Positions 35,202 through 44,302 of a stretch of DNA of 64,000 nucleotides are shown piece after piece. How positions within the stretch are numbered: position 1 is the first letter of the stretch; the number at the start of each line of letters is the position of its first letter. The translations under genes and the position numbers were made by a program. The DNA is from Candidatus Rhodoferax randersensis. Its GTDB lineage: Bacteria; Pseudomonadota; Gammaproteobacteria; Burkholderiales; Burkholderiaceae_C. The notes below the pieces were generated by a model. It did not search any database, was not told the DNA's origin, and saw only the letters and a list, made by a program, of their open reading frames with translations. The stretch is taken from assembly GCA_016718155.1 (NCBI GenBank), contig JADKEH010000002.1, positions 372,001-436,000 on the forward strand. Direction: 5' to 3'.

Positions 35202-35984
35202 GTGCCGCAGACTGCTGAGCGCGGCCCGAGCGCCGAGCCGCACTGCTATCCCTCCGAGCCGCCAGGCGAGGCAGCCGCGTCCACCGTCAAGCCGCTCAAG
35301 GTGGGCGGCATCACCCCGTTCAGCGCCACCGATTACCCTGGCAAACTGGCAGCGGTAGTGTTTGTGCAGGGCTGCCCCTGGCGCTGTGGCTATTGCCACA
35401 ACCCGCATCTGCAAACCCGTACCGGTGCCGATGCGTTGTCGTGGGAGCAGGTCATGGCGCGCCTGCAGCGGCGTGTCGGTTTAATCGACGCAGTGGTCTT
35501 CAGCGGTGGCGAGCCCACCATCGACCCCTATCTGGCCAATGCCATGCGAGAAGTGCGTGCGCTGGGCTTTGGCGTGGGGCTGCACACAGCGGGCACCTAT
35601 CCCCGGCGTCTGGCCGAAGTGCTGCCGCTGGTGGACTGGGTGGGCATGGACATCAAGGCCGGGTTCGACAGCTACGACGCCATCACCCACATCCCCGACA
35701 GCGCCCGCCATGCCTTGGCCAGCGCCGAACAGGTGCTGGCCAGCGGCGTGGCGCATGAATTCCGCACCACCGTGCACCCGCAACTTCACACCGAGGCGGA
35801 CATCCTGGCGTTGGCGCAAACACTCAGCGACATGGGGGTGCACCATTACGCTTTGCAGCAGTTTCGCACTACCGGCTGCGGCGATGCAGGTTTGAGTGGC
35901 GTGTCCGTGGCGGACTTCGCGGGTGCCGACTTGCTGGCGCGCCTGGCTGGTTTGTTTGAGACTTTCACCTTCAGGCGTGCATAG
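35202..35984 (+). CDS. nrdG: anaerobic ribonucleotide reductase-activating radical SAM enzyme
   Basis: A 260-residue activase. The radical-SAM cluster motif is CPWRCGYC (C-x3-C-x2-C) at about residues 59-66, followed by VFSGGEPTIDP, the SAM-binding GGE motif. Start GTG at 35202, 4 bp after the glycyl-radical gene; the first ~30 residues are low-complexity. It cleaves SAM to form the glycyl radical on NrdD, here apparently on the separate 68-residue subunit. It closes the nrdD operon. Confidence 0.92.
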   Translation: MPQTAERGPSAEPHCYPSEPPGEAAASTVKPLKVGGITPFSATDYPGKLAAVVFVQGCPWRCGYCHNPHLQTRTGADALSWEQVMARLQRRVGLIDAVVFSGGEPTIDPYLANAMREVRALGFGVGLHTAGTYPRRLAEVLPLVDWVGMDIKAGFDSYDAITHIPDSARHALASAEQVLASGVAHEFRTTVHPQLHTEADILALAQTLSDMGVHHYALQQFRTTGCGDAGLSGVSVADFAGADLLARLAGLFETFTFRRA

Positions 35985-35995
35985 CCAAGTCGCGG

Positions 35996-36262
35996 TCAAT
36001 CGTCGTAGTGAAACCGGCAGGCAACAATGACCAGTTCATGGTCGGTGGCGCGGTAAACCAGTCGATGCGACTCGTCGATGCGCCTTGACCAGTAACCCGA
36101 CAGGTTGCCAACCAGCGGCTCGGGCTTGCCGATGCCCTCAAATGGACTGCGCATGGCGGACTCAATCAGGGCATTGATGCGCCGCAGGGTCCTCTTGTCC
36201 TGCCCTTGCCACCAGACATAGGCGGCCCAGGCGTCGGGGACAAATCGTAGTTCGCGTGCCAC
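35996..36262 (-). CDS. yoeB: YoeB-family mRNA interferase toxin
   Basis: An 88-residue RelE/YoeB-fold toxin that cleaves mRNA at ribosomes. Family features are W-W-x-x-Q-D-K-R-T-L-R-R-I-N, GKPEPLVGNLSGYWSRRID, ESHRLVY and the C-terminal catalytic CRFHYDD, with the His-Tyr pair near residues 85-86. It lies 3 bp after the yefM-like antitoxin gene, the usual antitoxin-first order, and converges with nrdG. Confidence 0.92.
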   Translation of the reverse strand: MARELRFVPDAWAAYVWWQGQDKRTLRRINALIESAMRSPFEGIGKPEPLVGNLSGYWSRRIDESHRLVYRATDHELVIVACRFHYDD

Positions 36263-36265
36263 GAC

Positions 36266-36520
36266 TCACGCTTGCACCAAGGCGCGTCGTTTGGCTTGGC
36301 CGGCGCGGTCCTGCTTCACTGCTCGGGCCAGGGCGGCTGTATTGGCGGGCGTGGAGAGCAAGTGCATGGTTTCCATGATGCTCTGGTAGTGGTCGAGGGA
36401 CATGACCACCGCGTCAGAGCCGTCGCGGCGGCTGATCACCGTCACGTCGGCATCCTCGCTGACAGCGTCCAACACTGCTTTCAATGAGCTACGTGCTTCG
36501 GAATAGGTGACGACTCGCAT
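36266..36520 (-). CDS. yefM: YefM-family antitoxin (Phd/YefM fold)
   Basis: An 84-residue antitoxin from the ATG at 36520. The N-terminal half has the Phd/YefM DNA-binding fold (MRVVTYSEARSSLKAVLDAV, VTVISRRDGSDAVVMSLDHY); the C-terminal half is the toxin-binding tail. It autoregulates the operon together with YoeB. An upstream in-frame extension to 36583 is rejected because it crosses the operator palindrome. Confidence 0.92.
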   Translation of the reverse strand: MRVVTYSEARSSLKAVLDAVSEDADVTVISRRDGSDAVVMSLDHYQSIMETMHLLSTPANTAALARAVKQDRAGQAKRRALVQA

Positions 36521-36534
36521 GATGGACCCTTGTG

Positions 36535-36562
36535 ATACTTGTACAAATGATTGTGCAAGTAT
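36535..36562. promoter_or_regulatory. yefM-yoeB operator
   Basis: An inverted repeat of ATACTTGTACA and TGTGCAAGTAT, 10 of 11 symmetric positions, around a 6-bp spacer, 14 bp upstream of yefM. It contains TGTACA, the core element recognised by YefM-YoeB complexes, and a degenerate TGTGCA partner. Confidence 0.75.
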
Positions 36563-36663
36563 AAACCAGGCGTCAGGCCGCACCCCCGCCCAGCGCTACC
36601 CCCAGTACGCCAAGCTCCTCGACTGACGTGTCGTGACGGCGGCTTGGTCGGTCACCCGGGCGC

Positions 36664-39600
36664 CTAAGGCACCCCCGGCGTCGCCACCACCGCCGAGTTG
36701 TCCTTTTGCCGCCGCAGCTTGCGTTTGGCAACGCCGACGAAATGTTCGATGTCATCCACGATCGAGAAGAAGCTTGGCGTCACCAGCAGGCTCAGGATGG
36801 TGGACGTGATCAGGCCGCCGATCACCGCTGCCGCCATCGGTGCGCGGAAACTGTTGTCGGCGTCGCCTAGGCCGATCACCAGCGGCAACATGCCCGCCAC
36901 CATGGCAATGGTGGTCATGATGATGGGGCGTGAACGTTTGTGGCAGGCGTCAATCAGCGCGTCGAAGCGGTTCAGACCATGGTCGCGGCGGGCCATGATG
37001 GCGTAGTCCACCAACAGGATGGAGTTCTTGGTCGATACGCCGATCAGCATCACCAGGCCGATGAAGGATGGCATGGACAACATCTTGCCGCTGATCAGCA
37101 GACCCAGAAATGCGCCGCCAAACGACAGGATCACCGAGGGCAGGATCGAGATCGGGTGCAGAAAGTCCTTGAACAGCAGCACCAGCACGATGTAGATGCA
37201 CAACACGCCGGTCAGCATGGCCACGCTGAAGCCGTCGATCATTTCCGCCTGCACTTCGGCATCGCCAATCTCGAGCTGCTGCACGCCGGCCGGCAGGTTC
37301 TGAATGCTGGGCAACTTGGCCACGGCTTCGGTCACCTCGCCCAGCGGCACGCCCGACAACTCCACCTCGAAGTTGACATTGCGCACCCGGTTCAGGCGGC
37401 TGACCACGGCCGGGCCGCCCGACATCTCGAACGTGGCCACCTGGCTCAGCATCACCGGGCCCTTGACGCCGGGCACCATCAGGCGACCGAGCAACTCCAG
37501 GTCCTGGCGGGCATCGGTGGCCAGTTTCACCACGATCGGCACCTGGCGCTGGCTCAGGTTGAGCTTGGGCAAGGCTGACTCGTAGTCGCCCACGGTGGCA
37601 ATCCGCAGCGTCTCGGCAATGGCCGCGCTGGTGACGCCCAGGTCGGCGGCGCGTGCGAAGTCGGGGCGAATGGTCACTTCTGCGCGGGTCAGGCTGGCAC
37701 TCGATGAAATATTGCCCAGGCCGGCAATCTTGCGCAGGTCTTTCTCCACAGCCGCCGCGGCCAGCGCCAGCGCCACCGGGTCTTCACCCTTGAGTGCGAG
37801 TTGGTATTTCTCGCCCGAGCCGCCCAGGCCGACCTTGAAGCGCGCGCCCGGCAATTCGGACAGCGCGGTGCGCATCTCGCTCTCAATCACCTGCTTGCGC
37901 GGGCGTTTGCCCCGTTCAGCCAGCAGCACCGTGAGCGTGGCCTTGCGCACCTCACTGTTGGCGCCACCGCCAGCAAACGGGTCGGTGCCCACGGCGCCCC
38001 CGCCCGCTGTGGTGTAGACGCTTTGCACATGCGCCACCTTGCCAATCAGGGCGCGCGCGCTTTCGGCTGCAACGCTGGGTTGTGCCAGCGTGGTGCCGGG
38101 GGCAACTCAGGTAAACCTGGGTTTGCGAGTTGTCGTCTGGCGGAATAAAGCCGCTGGGTATCAGGGGCACCAACAGCAGCGAGCCAACGAAGAAGCCAAT
38201 TGCTGCAAACATCGTGACCCAGCGGTGGTGCAGCGTCCAGCGGGTGATCCGTAGGTACAGCGGCATCCAGGTTGGCTCTTCATGCACGTGGGTGGACGGC
38301 TTCATGATGTAGGCCGCCATCATGGGCGTCAGCACGCGGGCCACGAGCAGCGAGGCAGCCACAGCGAACACGGCGGTCCAGCCAAATTGTTTGAAGAACT
38401 TGCCCACCACGCCGCTCATGAAGGCGGTGGGCAGGAACACGGCGATCAGCGCGAAGGTGGTGGCGATCACGGCCAGGCCGATTTCGTCCGCCGCTTCCAT
38501 GGCCGCCTGGTAGGGCGTCTTGCCCATGCGCAGGTGGCGTTCGATGTTTTCCACTTCCACAATCGCGTCGTCCACCAGGATCCCGACCACCAGGGACAGC
38601 GCCAGCAGCGTCACCACATTGGTCGTAAAGCCCATGTAGTGCATGCCAATGAATGCGGGAATGGCCGACAGTGGCAATGCCACCGCCGATACAAACGTGG
38701 CACGCCAGTTGCGCAGGAAGAACCACACCACGATGACCGCCAGCACGGCGCCTTCGTACAGCATGGTCATGGATGCGTCGAACTCTTCCTGCACCGGTGT
38801 CACAAAGTCAAAGGCCTGGGTCAGCTCCAGATCGGGGTGTGCGGTCTTCAGGGCGGCCAATGCTTTTTGCACGGCGGCGCCCACTTCCACTTCGCTGGCA
38901 CCCTTGCTGCGGGTGATCTCAAAACCCACCACCGACTTGCCGTTCAAAGTGGCAAAGCTGCGCTGCTCGGCCACCGTGTCCTTTACGGTGGCGATCTCAT
39001 CGAGGCGTACGCGCTTGCCGCTGCTCAAACTCAGTTCCAGGCGCGACAGCTCTTCCACCGTGGCCACGTTGGCCAGCGTGCGCATGGGTTGCTCGGAGCC
39101 ACCCAGGTCGGCACGGCCACCGGCGCTTTCAGTTTGCACCTGTTTGAGTTGGCGCGAAAGGTCGGCTGCCGTGGCGCCCAGGGCTTGCAGCTTGAGCGGA
39201 TCCAGCGCCACCTGCACTTCACGGGTCACGCCACCAACGCGGGCAACCGAGCCCACGCCACGCACACCCAAGAGCGCGCGCGAAATGGTGTTGTCCACAA
39301 ACCAGCTCAGGGCCTCATCGTCCATGCGCGCGGAGCGGATGGTGAAGGCCAGAATCGGTGCGCCCGACAGGTTCATCTTGCTCACAATCGGGTCGCGCAG
39401 ATCACCGGGCAGGTCGCTGCGCACCTGCTGCACGGCGCTGCGTACATCGTCCACCGCTTCTTGCGTTGGCTTCTCCAGGCGGAATTCGGCCGTCACGCTG
39501 ACGCTGCCGTCCGACACATTGGTGTAGATGTTTTTGAGACCCGACAGAGGTGCAATCGCGTTCTCGATCTTGCGCGCCACTTCGGTTTCCAGCTGTGCGG

Positions 39601-39766
39601 GTGCTGCCCCCGGCAGGCTGGCCGACACGGTGACAGTGGGCAGTTCCAGATCGGGGAACTGCTGCACCTTCATGGCCTTGAAGGACATGATGCCGGCCAG
39701 CGTCAGCAGCACAAACAGCATCACCGCGGGAATAGGGTTTTTGATCGACCAAGCAGATACATTCAT
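36664..39766 (-). pseudogene. RND-family efflux permease (AcrB/MexB-like), interrupted by one frameshift
   Basis: Two frames together give a complete RND permease of about 1033 residues. The first (39766 to ~38106) holds the N-terminal half: MNVSAWSIKNPIPAVMLFVL, the TM4 proton-relay pair in LVVGILVDDAIVEVENIERH, and QTQVYLS. The second (~38105 to 36664) continues with VAPGTTLAQPSVAAESARAL and includes the TM10 Lys in IGVSTKNSILLVDYA. The lesion is a single +1 or -2 shift around 38094-38108, within a C-rich run. It is either a real inactivating mutation or a sequencing error. The gene is the last of a tetR-OMF-MFP-RND operon. Confidence 0.85.
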
Positions 39767-39773
39767 ACCAAAT

Positions 39774-39795
39774 GCTCCCTATTTGCTAGCTGCTG
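39774..39795. repeat. short GCTxxCTATTT-type repeat at the MFP stop codon
   Basis: GCTCCCTATTTGCTAGCTGCTG resembles the GCTACTATTTxxTAGCTGCT repeats and spans the 3' end of the membrane-fusion gene. The stop codon of that gene is contributed by the repeat. Confidence 0.35.
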
Positions 39796-40996
39796 AGGCA
39801 GGCCGTACCTGAGCTGTAGCACTCTTTGGTGTCGCGGTGAGGGGCTTGGCGGCATCGACTACCTTCACCAGATCGCCGTCGCTCAAGAACCCGCCGCCGC
39901 TGGCCACCAGCTTGTCCTCTAGCTTGATGCCGGTTTTGATCTCAATTTGGTCACCCACCACGCGGCCGGTCTGCACCTTGAGCTGGCTGACACGGTTGTC
40001 GGCGCCGACGCGCGACACATAGCTGAAGCCGTCGCGCACCACAACCGCCGTCTGTGGCACGGTGAGTGCGCCCGAGCTACCCAGCTCAAACTCACCGCGT
40101 GCATACATGCCCGGCTTGAAGCTGGCCCCCACGCTGGGCGCTGCGCCTGGCAGGTCCACATAGACCAGGCCGGTGCGCGTGGCTGCATCCACGGTGGGCG
40201 CCAGGGTGCGCACCTTGCCCTGGACTTGCGCGCCGCTGGGGGCGGTCACCAGCACGGCGGTGCCAGGGGTGATGCGGCTCAACTCGGCAGAGGTGACCTC
40301 GCCACGCCACTCCAGACGGTTCTGGCGGATCAGTTTGAACATCTCGGTGCCAGCACCTACGACCGAGCCCACCGTGGCCATGCGGGCCGAGATGACGCCG
40401 CTGTCGGGTGCCAACAGTTGGGTGTTTTTCAGGCGCAGCAACTGCGCATCGAGCTGCGCCTGGGCCGACGCCACACGTGCCTTGCCGGTTTGCTCCTGCG
40501 TCAGGTACTGGTTGACCTGCTGGGCGCTGATGGCGCCACTGCCCTGTACCGCGCGGGCGCGGTCGGCGTTAGCGGCTGCCTCGGCAGCATTGGCCTGGGC
40601 CTCTGCCACGGCAGCGCGCGCCAGCGCCACATCGGCCTGCACGCTCTCGGCGGCAAAGCTGGCCAACAACTGGCCGCGTTTGACGCTGTCGCCTATATTG
40701 GCATGTAGTTCGGCCACACGCAGGCCGTTGGCTTCCGCGCCGATGCTCGCCTCTTGCCAGGCGGCCACGCTGCCATTGGCAGACAGCTTGATGCCGAGGA
40801 TGCTGTCCTTGGCCTGTATCAGGGATACGGTCAGCGCGGGCTTGGCCGTCGCACCGGGTTTGGCGGCGTCTGCTGCATGGCTGCGGCCGACAAACAGGCC
40901 CAGCGCGGTGAGCGTGATCACGCTGGCGGCGATGAGGCCGATGGTGAGAGGTTTAGCCGGAAGTGTGCGCATAAATGGTCTGGACTTAAGGTTCAT
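39779..40996 (-). CDS. RND efflux periplasmic adaptor (membrane-fusion protein)
   Basis: A 405-residue adaptor of the AcrA/MexA family. A signal/anchor segment is near residues 15-40 (IGLIAASVITLTALGLFVG). The lipoyl-like half-motifs are ASIGAEANGLRVAELHANIG and ARMATVGSVVGAGTEM. They flank a long alpha-helical hairpin (~110-190) rich in Ala/Gln/Glu, then beta-barrel and membrane-proximal domains. It connects the inner-membrane RND pump to the outer-membrane channel. The ATG at 40996 (MNLKSRPF) is preferred; 41017 is also in frame. Confidence 0.9.
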   Translation of the reverse strand: MNLKSRPFMRTLPAKPLTIGLIAASVITLTALGLFVGRSHAADAAKPGATAKPALTVSLIQAKDSILGIKLSANGSVAAWQEASIGAEANGLRVAELHANIGDSVKRGQLLASFAAESVQADVALARAAVAEAQANAAEAAANADRARAVQGSGAISAQQVNQYLTQEQTGKARVASAQAQLDAQLLRLKNTQLLAPDSGVISARMATVGSVVGAGTEMFKLIRQNRLEWRGEVTSAELSRITPGTAVLVTAPSGAQVQGKVRTLAPTVDAATRTGLVYVDLPGAAPSVGASFKPGMYARGEFELGSSGALTVPQTAVVVRDGFSYVSRVGADNRVSQLKVQTGRVVGDQIEIKTGIKLEDKLVASGGGFLSDGDLVKVVDAAKPLTATPKSATAQVRPASAASK

Positions 40997-41075
40997 AGTG
41001 GTCTCGCGTCGCATCAATAGTCAGGTGGGGAGTAGTCGGATATCAGTCGGGCCGGCATGCAGGGACGACGATCCC

Positions 41076-42497
41076 TCAGCGCGTGGCCGCATGCGAAGTC
41101 GCGTTGGGCTCAAAGCCGCCGCCCACCGCGCGGTACAGCGCAACCCAGGCACGGTTGCGCTCCAGGCCCAGGCTGAGTTGGGCGGACTCGGAGGCCAGCG
41201 CATTGCGCCGGGCGTCTTCCAGCTCCACCAGGCTGGCCAGACCCTGGCCAAAACGGGATTGCGTGGCGGCCAGCGATTGCGCATAACCCTGGGTGGAAAC
41301 CTTGGCGTCTTCGCTGCGCGCCTCGGTGCTGTGCAGGGTGACCAAGGCCTCTTCTACCTCGCGCACGGCCTGGCGCACCTTGCCTTGGTAGCCCATCACC
41401 ACGGCCAGGTAGTTGGCCTCGGACGACGTGACCGCCGCGGCACGTTGGCCACCGTCAAAGATCGGCAGGCTCACCGCCAAGGGGCCGAAGGACCAGGTGG
41501 TGCCGTTCTGGTTGTCCCCATTGGTGCGCAGGCGCGTGCCAGCAATCGAGCCGGACAGGCTCAGGCGTGGCAGGCGCTGCGCCTTGGCGGCGCCCACCTG
41601 GGCACTGGCAACCATCACATCGCGCTCGGCGGCAAACACATCGGGGCGTTGTGAAATGGTCTGGGCTGGCACGCTTGCTACTGAAATAGGAGCTACCTGC
41701 GCAGGTTTGACGAGGGCTAGGGCCAGCTTTCCCTTAAGGTTTGGCTCGGAGATGGCAGTCAAGGCGACCAGCGCTTTGGTGTCCAACTCACACAGCGCGC
41801 TTTGCTGCGTCACGCGGCTGTTGGCGTCGGCCGCACTGGCGCGGGCCATGGCGCCAACTGAGGGGGCCAAGAAGCCGGCCTTGGTATTGATCTCGGTCAG
41901 CCGTGCGGTCTCCTGGCGCGAGGCCGCGTCGCGCTGCGCCAACGCCAGCTGCCGCGTGCAGGTGGACAGGCTGTAGTACAGGTTGGCCACCTCCGCCGCT
42001 ACCGAGACGCGGGCGTCGTGCCACTGGGCCTGGCTGCCCTCCACATTGGCCTGGGCGGCCCGGCTCACAGCGCGGTTGGCACCCACCAAATCGATTTCCC
42101 ATTGCGCTTGCAGGCCAGCCTGTTGGGTCGTGGTCAGCGGCAGGCCGGGCTGGTTCACGCCCCGGCTGACCGCCGCCTGGGCACTGACATTGGGCACCAG
42201 CGCCGAATGCGCCGCCGCTTGTTGTGCGCGGGCGGCCTCCACACGCGCCAGCGCTTGCGCCACGGTCGGGCTGACCGCTTGAGCAGCGGCAATCAGCTCC
42301 ACCAACAGCGGGTCGCCCTGCCGTTGCCACCATTGGGTCAGCGACCCCACCGTGCCCTGGTGCGGCAGCGGCGCGTGCCATTGCGGGGGCGCCACCATGT
42401 CCACGTGGGCGGGCGGCATGAGACTGGAGCAAGCGGACAGCGCCAGGGCGGTGACCAGGGGCGCCAGTTTGAGGAAGGATTGCGGGATCATCATCAT
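41076..42497 (-). CDS. RND efflux outer-membrane channel lipoprotein (OprM/NodT family)
   Basis: A 473-residue OMF protein beginning with three consecutive ATGs at 42497. The lipobox LALSACSS ends the signal peptide (~residue 23). Two OEP repeats are present: residues ~70-250 with the long helix ARVEAARAQQAAAHSALVPN, and ~290-460 with AERDVMVASAQVGAAKAQRL. GDPLLVELIAAA is typical of the family. An in-frame dispersed repeat at ~41675-41724 encodes a linker. Its ATG overlaps the stop of the upstream tetR gene (ATGA), so translation is coupled. Confidence 0.9.
   Translation of the reverse strand: MMMIPQSFLKLAPLVTALALSACSSLMPPAHVDMVAPPQWHAPLPHQGTVGSLTQWWQRQGDPLLVELIAAAQAVSPTVAQALARVEAARAQQAAAHSALVPNVSAQAAVSRGVNQPGLPLTTTQQAGLQAQWEIDLVGANRAVSRAAQANVEGSQAQWHDARVSVAAEVANLYYSLSTCTRQLALAQRDAASRQETARLTEINTKAGFLAPSVGAMARASAADANSRVTQQSALCELDTKALVALTAISEPNLKGKLALALVKPAQVAPISVASVPAQTISQRPDVFAAERDVMVASAQVGAAKAQRLPRLSLSGSIAGTRLRTNGDNQNGTTWSFGPLAVSLPIFDGGQRAAAVTSSEANYLAVVMGYQGKVRQAVREVEEALVTLHSTEARSEDAKVSTQGYAQSLAATQSRFGQGLASLVELEDARRNALASESAQLSLGLERNRAWVALYRAVGGGFEPNATSHAATR
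41675..41724. repeat. Comamonadaceae-type repeat inside the outer-membrane channel gene
   Basis: TTGCTACTGAAATAGGAGCT, then ACCTGCGCAGGTTTGACGAG and GGCTAGGGCC, follows the repeat family GCTACTATTTTAGTAGCTGC-TTGCGC-TTT-CAAGGGCTAGAGGCC. It is in frame and adds residues (ALVKPAQVAPISVASV) between the two structural repeats of the protein, where an insertion is tolerated. Confidence 0.65.
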
Positions 42498-43279
42498 GTT
42501 GGCGTTTTTTTTGGTTTGGAGCGTCGTGGCAGGGACGGAGGATGAACAGCGGTTTTTGTGGATGGGGCGGATCGGGTCTTCTGTTGGGCTGCGGGCTTGT
42601 TGGGCAGCGCGCGACGCAGCGCTTCGGCAGCGGTGAGGGCCATGGCATAGTCCACCAGCCGGTCGCAGTAGGCATCCAGCGCGGTGTGGGAGGCGATCAG
42701 CGCTGGGCACACGGCGTTGGTGACGTCGGTACAGATGTGCAGCATCACGCCCAAGCCGCTGATGGCCATGGCCAACCGATGGATGTCGTCGTCGGGCTGC
42801 GCAAGCCCCAAGTGACGACATAGCGCCGAGGCCAGTGCATGGTGGGATGGCTTGATGTTGCATTCCACCTCTTGTTGCCAGATGCCAGTGGGCTCCAGCA
42901 TTTCACGAAAGTGCAGCTTCATGCATTGCTGGATCAAGTCGCCCTGCTTGAGAGGCTCCACAAAACTGCGCATCAGGTTGCCCAGCGCCCACTCCAACGG
43001 TTGGGTCGCGTCGTCTATCAATTCGGGTGCCACGCCGGGATTGCTACGCGGGTCGGTGAACACCGCCTTGTACAGGCCGGCCTTGTCACGAAAGTAGTAG
43101 CTGATGGAGGCGATGTTGACCTGCGCCGCCGAGGCAATCTCGCGCGTGGAGGTCTTTGAATATCCCTTTTCAGCAAACAGTTCCAACGCCGCGTCGAGCA
43201 GGCGGTTGCGGGCCTCGACACCATCGCTGCGCAGGGTCTTCGCCACGGGAGGGGCAAGAGGAAGAGTGGCCTTGGACAT
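42494..43279 (-). CDS. TetR-family transcriptional repressor
   Basis: A 261-residue regulator. The N-terminal helix-turn-helix is RNRLLDAALELFAEKGYSKT followed by STREIASAAQVNIASISYYF, a classic TetR recognition helix. The rest is a ligand-binding domain of the CerR/DUF1956 type, ending in a Lys/Arg/Pro-rich tail of about 30 residues. It is the first gene of the efflux operon. The perfect palindrome 17 bp upstream of its start is its likely operator, implying autorepression and induction by a pump substrate. Confidence 0.9.
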   Translation of the reverse strand: MSKATLPLAPPVAKTLRSDGVEARNRLLDAALELFAEKGYSKTSTREIASAAQVNIASISYYFRDKAGLYKAVFTDPRSNPGVAPELIDDATQPLEWALGNLMRSFVEPLKQGDLIQQCMKLHFREMLEPTGIWQQEVECNIKPSHHALASALCRHLGLAQPDDDIHRLAMAISGLGVMLHICTDVTNAVCPALIASHTALDAYCDRLVDYAMALTAAEALRRALPNKPAAQQKTRSAPSTKTAVHPPSLPRRSKPKKTPT

Positions 43280-43295
43280 GGGCCGCGATTCTAGC

Positions 43296-43325
43296 CTAGT
43301 TAAATCAAACGTTTGATTTAACTAG
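43296..43325. promoter_or_regulatory. perfect 30-bp palindromic TetR operator
   Basis: CTAGTTAAATCAAAC is followed directly by its exact reverse complement GTTTGATTTAACTAG. The site ends 17 bp upstream of the tetR ATG and is AT-rich in a GC-rich region. Its length and position fit binding of one or two TetR dimers. Conserved inner bases TCAAACGTTTGA resemble those bound by CerR-like regulators. Confidence 0.85.
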
Positions 43326-43459
43326 ACCCTGCCGAAGGTGGGGTTTTGTTACCAGCCCGTTACGGCAAGGCCGTGTGGAGGTGCCCTGCTGAACTCCATC
43401 AATGGGTTGCGTGAGCGCGTTTCAGCAAGTCGTCCAGAGACGCTGACACCCGTTCAAAC

Positions 43460-44302
43460 TCAGGCATCAAGTGCCCCAGGGTTTTTGAGCGACTTTTTGT
43501 CTTCAGAGGTCAACCGACGCTCTACTTTCTTGACATCTTCCGCAGCTGGCAGGCTCTCAGGCCGAATACCGCGACTCAGCAGGGTATTGCGTACCGCATC
43601 GTTGTTGGTGATGTGCTCTGTGGAAATAGCCCGCTCGGTGCCCAACTGGTGCGCGCGGGTGTTGAAGATGGTGATTTCGGTGGCGAAGTCTTTGGCTTTG
43701 AGAATGATGGTGGGAGCAAAGTCGGCCAGCGGGCGGTTGTCTGGCACGTTCCAGGTCGACTTCATGGCCTGGGTGGATTTTCCAAACAGTGCCTGGTCGC
43801 CTTTGCTACGAATGAGGGCAAAGTCCTGGTTGCCACCAGTGGTCTCGAAGATGACTTGTGAGAGTTCCTTTTCGGTTTCAGTCAGCTTTTTTCGGGCCGA
43901 TACGCGCTCGGCATCCAGCAGGCGCTGCTCAATCAGCTCGGCCTTGCGGGTTTGGACCGCGAAGTAGGTCTGGGCGAAGGCAATTTCCTGCTTGCGTGGG
44001 TCGCCGTTTTGGGCGATCAGGTAACAGGCGTAGCGTGTGAGCATGATGTCGTCAATATCACGCTGGCTGCCAGAGCCCAGATCGACCATTTTGTTGACGT
44101 CAACAAAATGGTCTGAGATGGGGTGCCCAGACACTTCACAAGCGGTTTTTCCCTTGTTGATGACCGTTAAGAAATTGCGCCATTCAGAATAGCCCAACAG
44201 GTGCTGAATATCACGTGCCAGCCAAAATTCAACACCGCTATCGGCCCGCTGTGCGCAAGCCTCGAAGGTGCTGGTGAGCGAGTTAACAAGTTCGGTTTTC
44301 AT
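43460..44302 (-). CDS. dinD: DNA-damage-inducible protein D (DinD)
   Basis: A 280-residue DinD/BRO-N-type protein. Landmarks are FWLARDIQHLLGYSEWRNF (BRO-N-like start), DDIMLTRYACYLIAQNGDPR, AFAQTYFAVQTRKAELIEQR and ITNNDAVRNTLLSRGIRPESLPAAEDVKKVERRL. In E. coli DinD is SOS-induced and modulates RecA filaments. No LexA box was recognised upstream. Its ATG overlaps the end of a 54-residue frame by four bases, so it is probably translated as the second gene of a small operon. Confidence 0.9.
   Translation of the reverse strand: MKTELVNSLTSTFEACAQRADSGVEFWLARDIQHLLGYSEWRNFLTVINKGKTACEVSGHPISDHFVDVNKMVDLGSGSQRDIDDIMLTRYACYLIAQNGDPRKQEIAFAQTYFAVQTRKAELIEQRLLDAERVSARKKLTETEKELSQVIFETTGGNQDFALIRSKGDQALFGKSTQAMKSTWNVPDNRPLADFAPTIILKAKDFATEITIFNTRAHQLGTERAISTEHITNNDAVRNTLLSRGIRPESLPAAEDVKKVERRLTSEDKKSLKNPGALDA

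Noticed and set aside
38282..39796. Long open frame (504 codons) antisense to the RND gene
   Set aside because: His/Gln-rich shadow of the permease coding strand; no recognisable domain.
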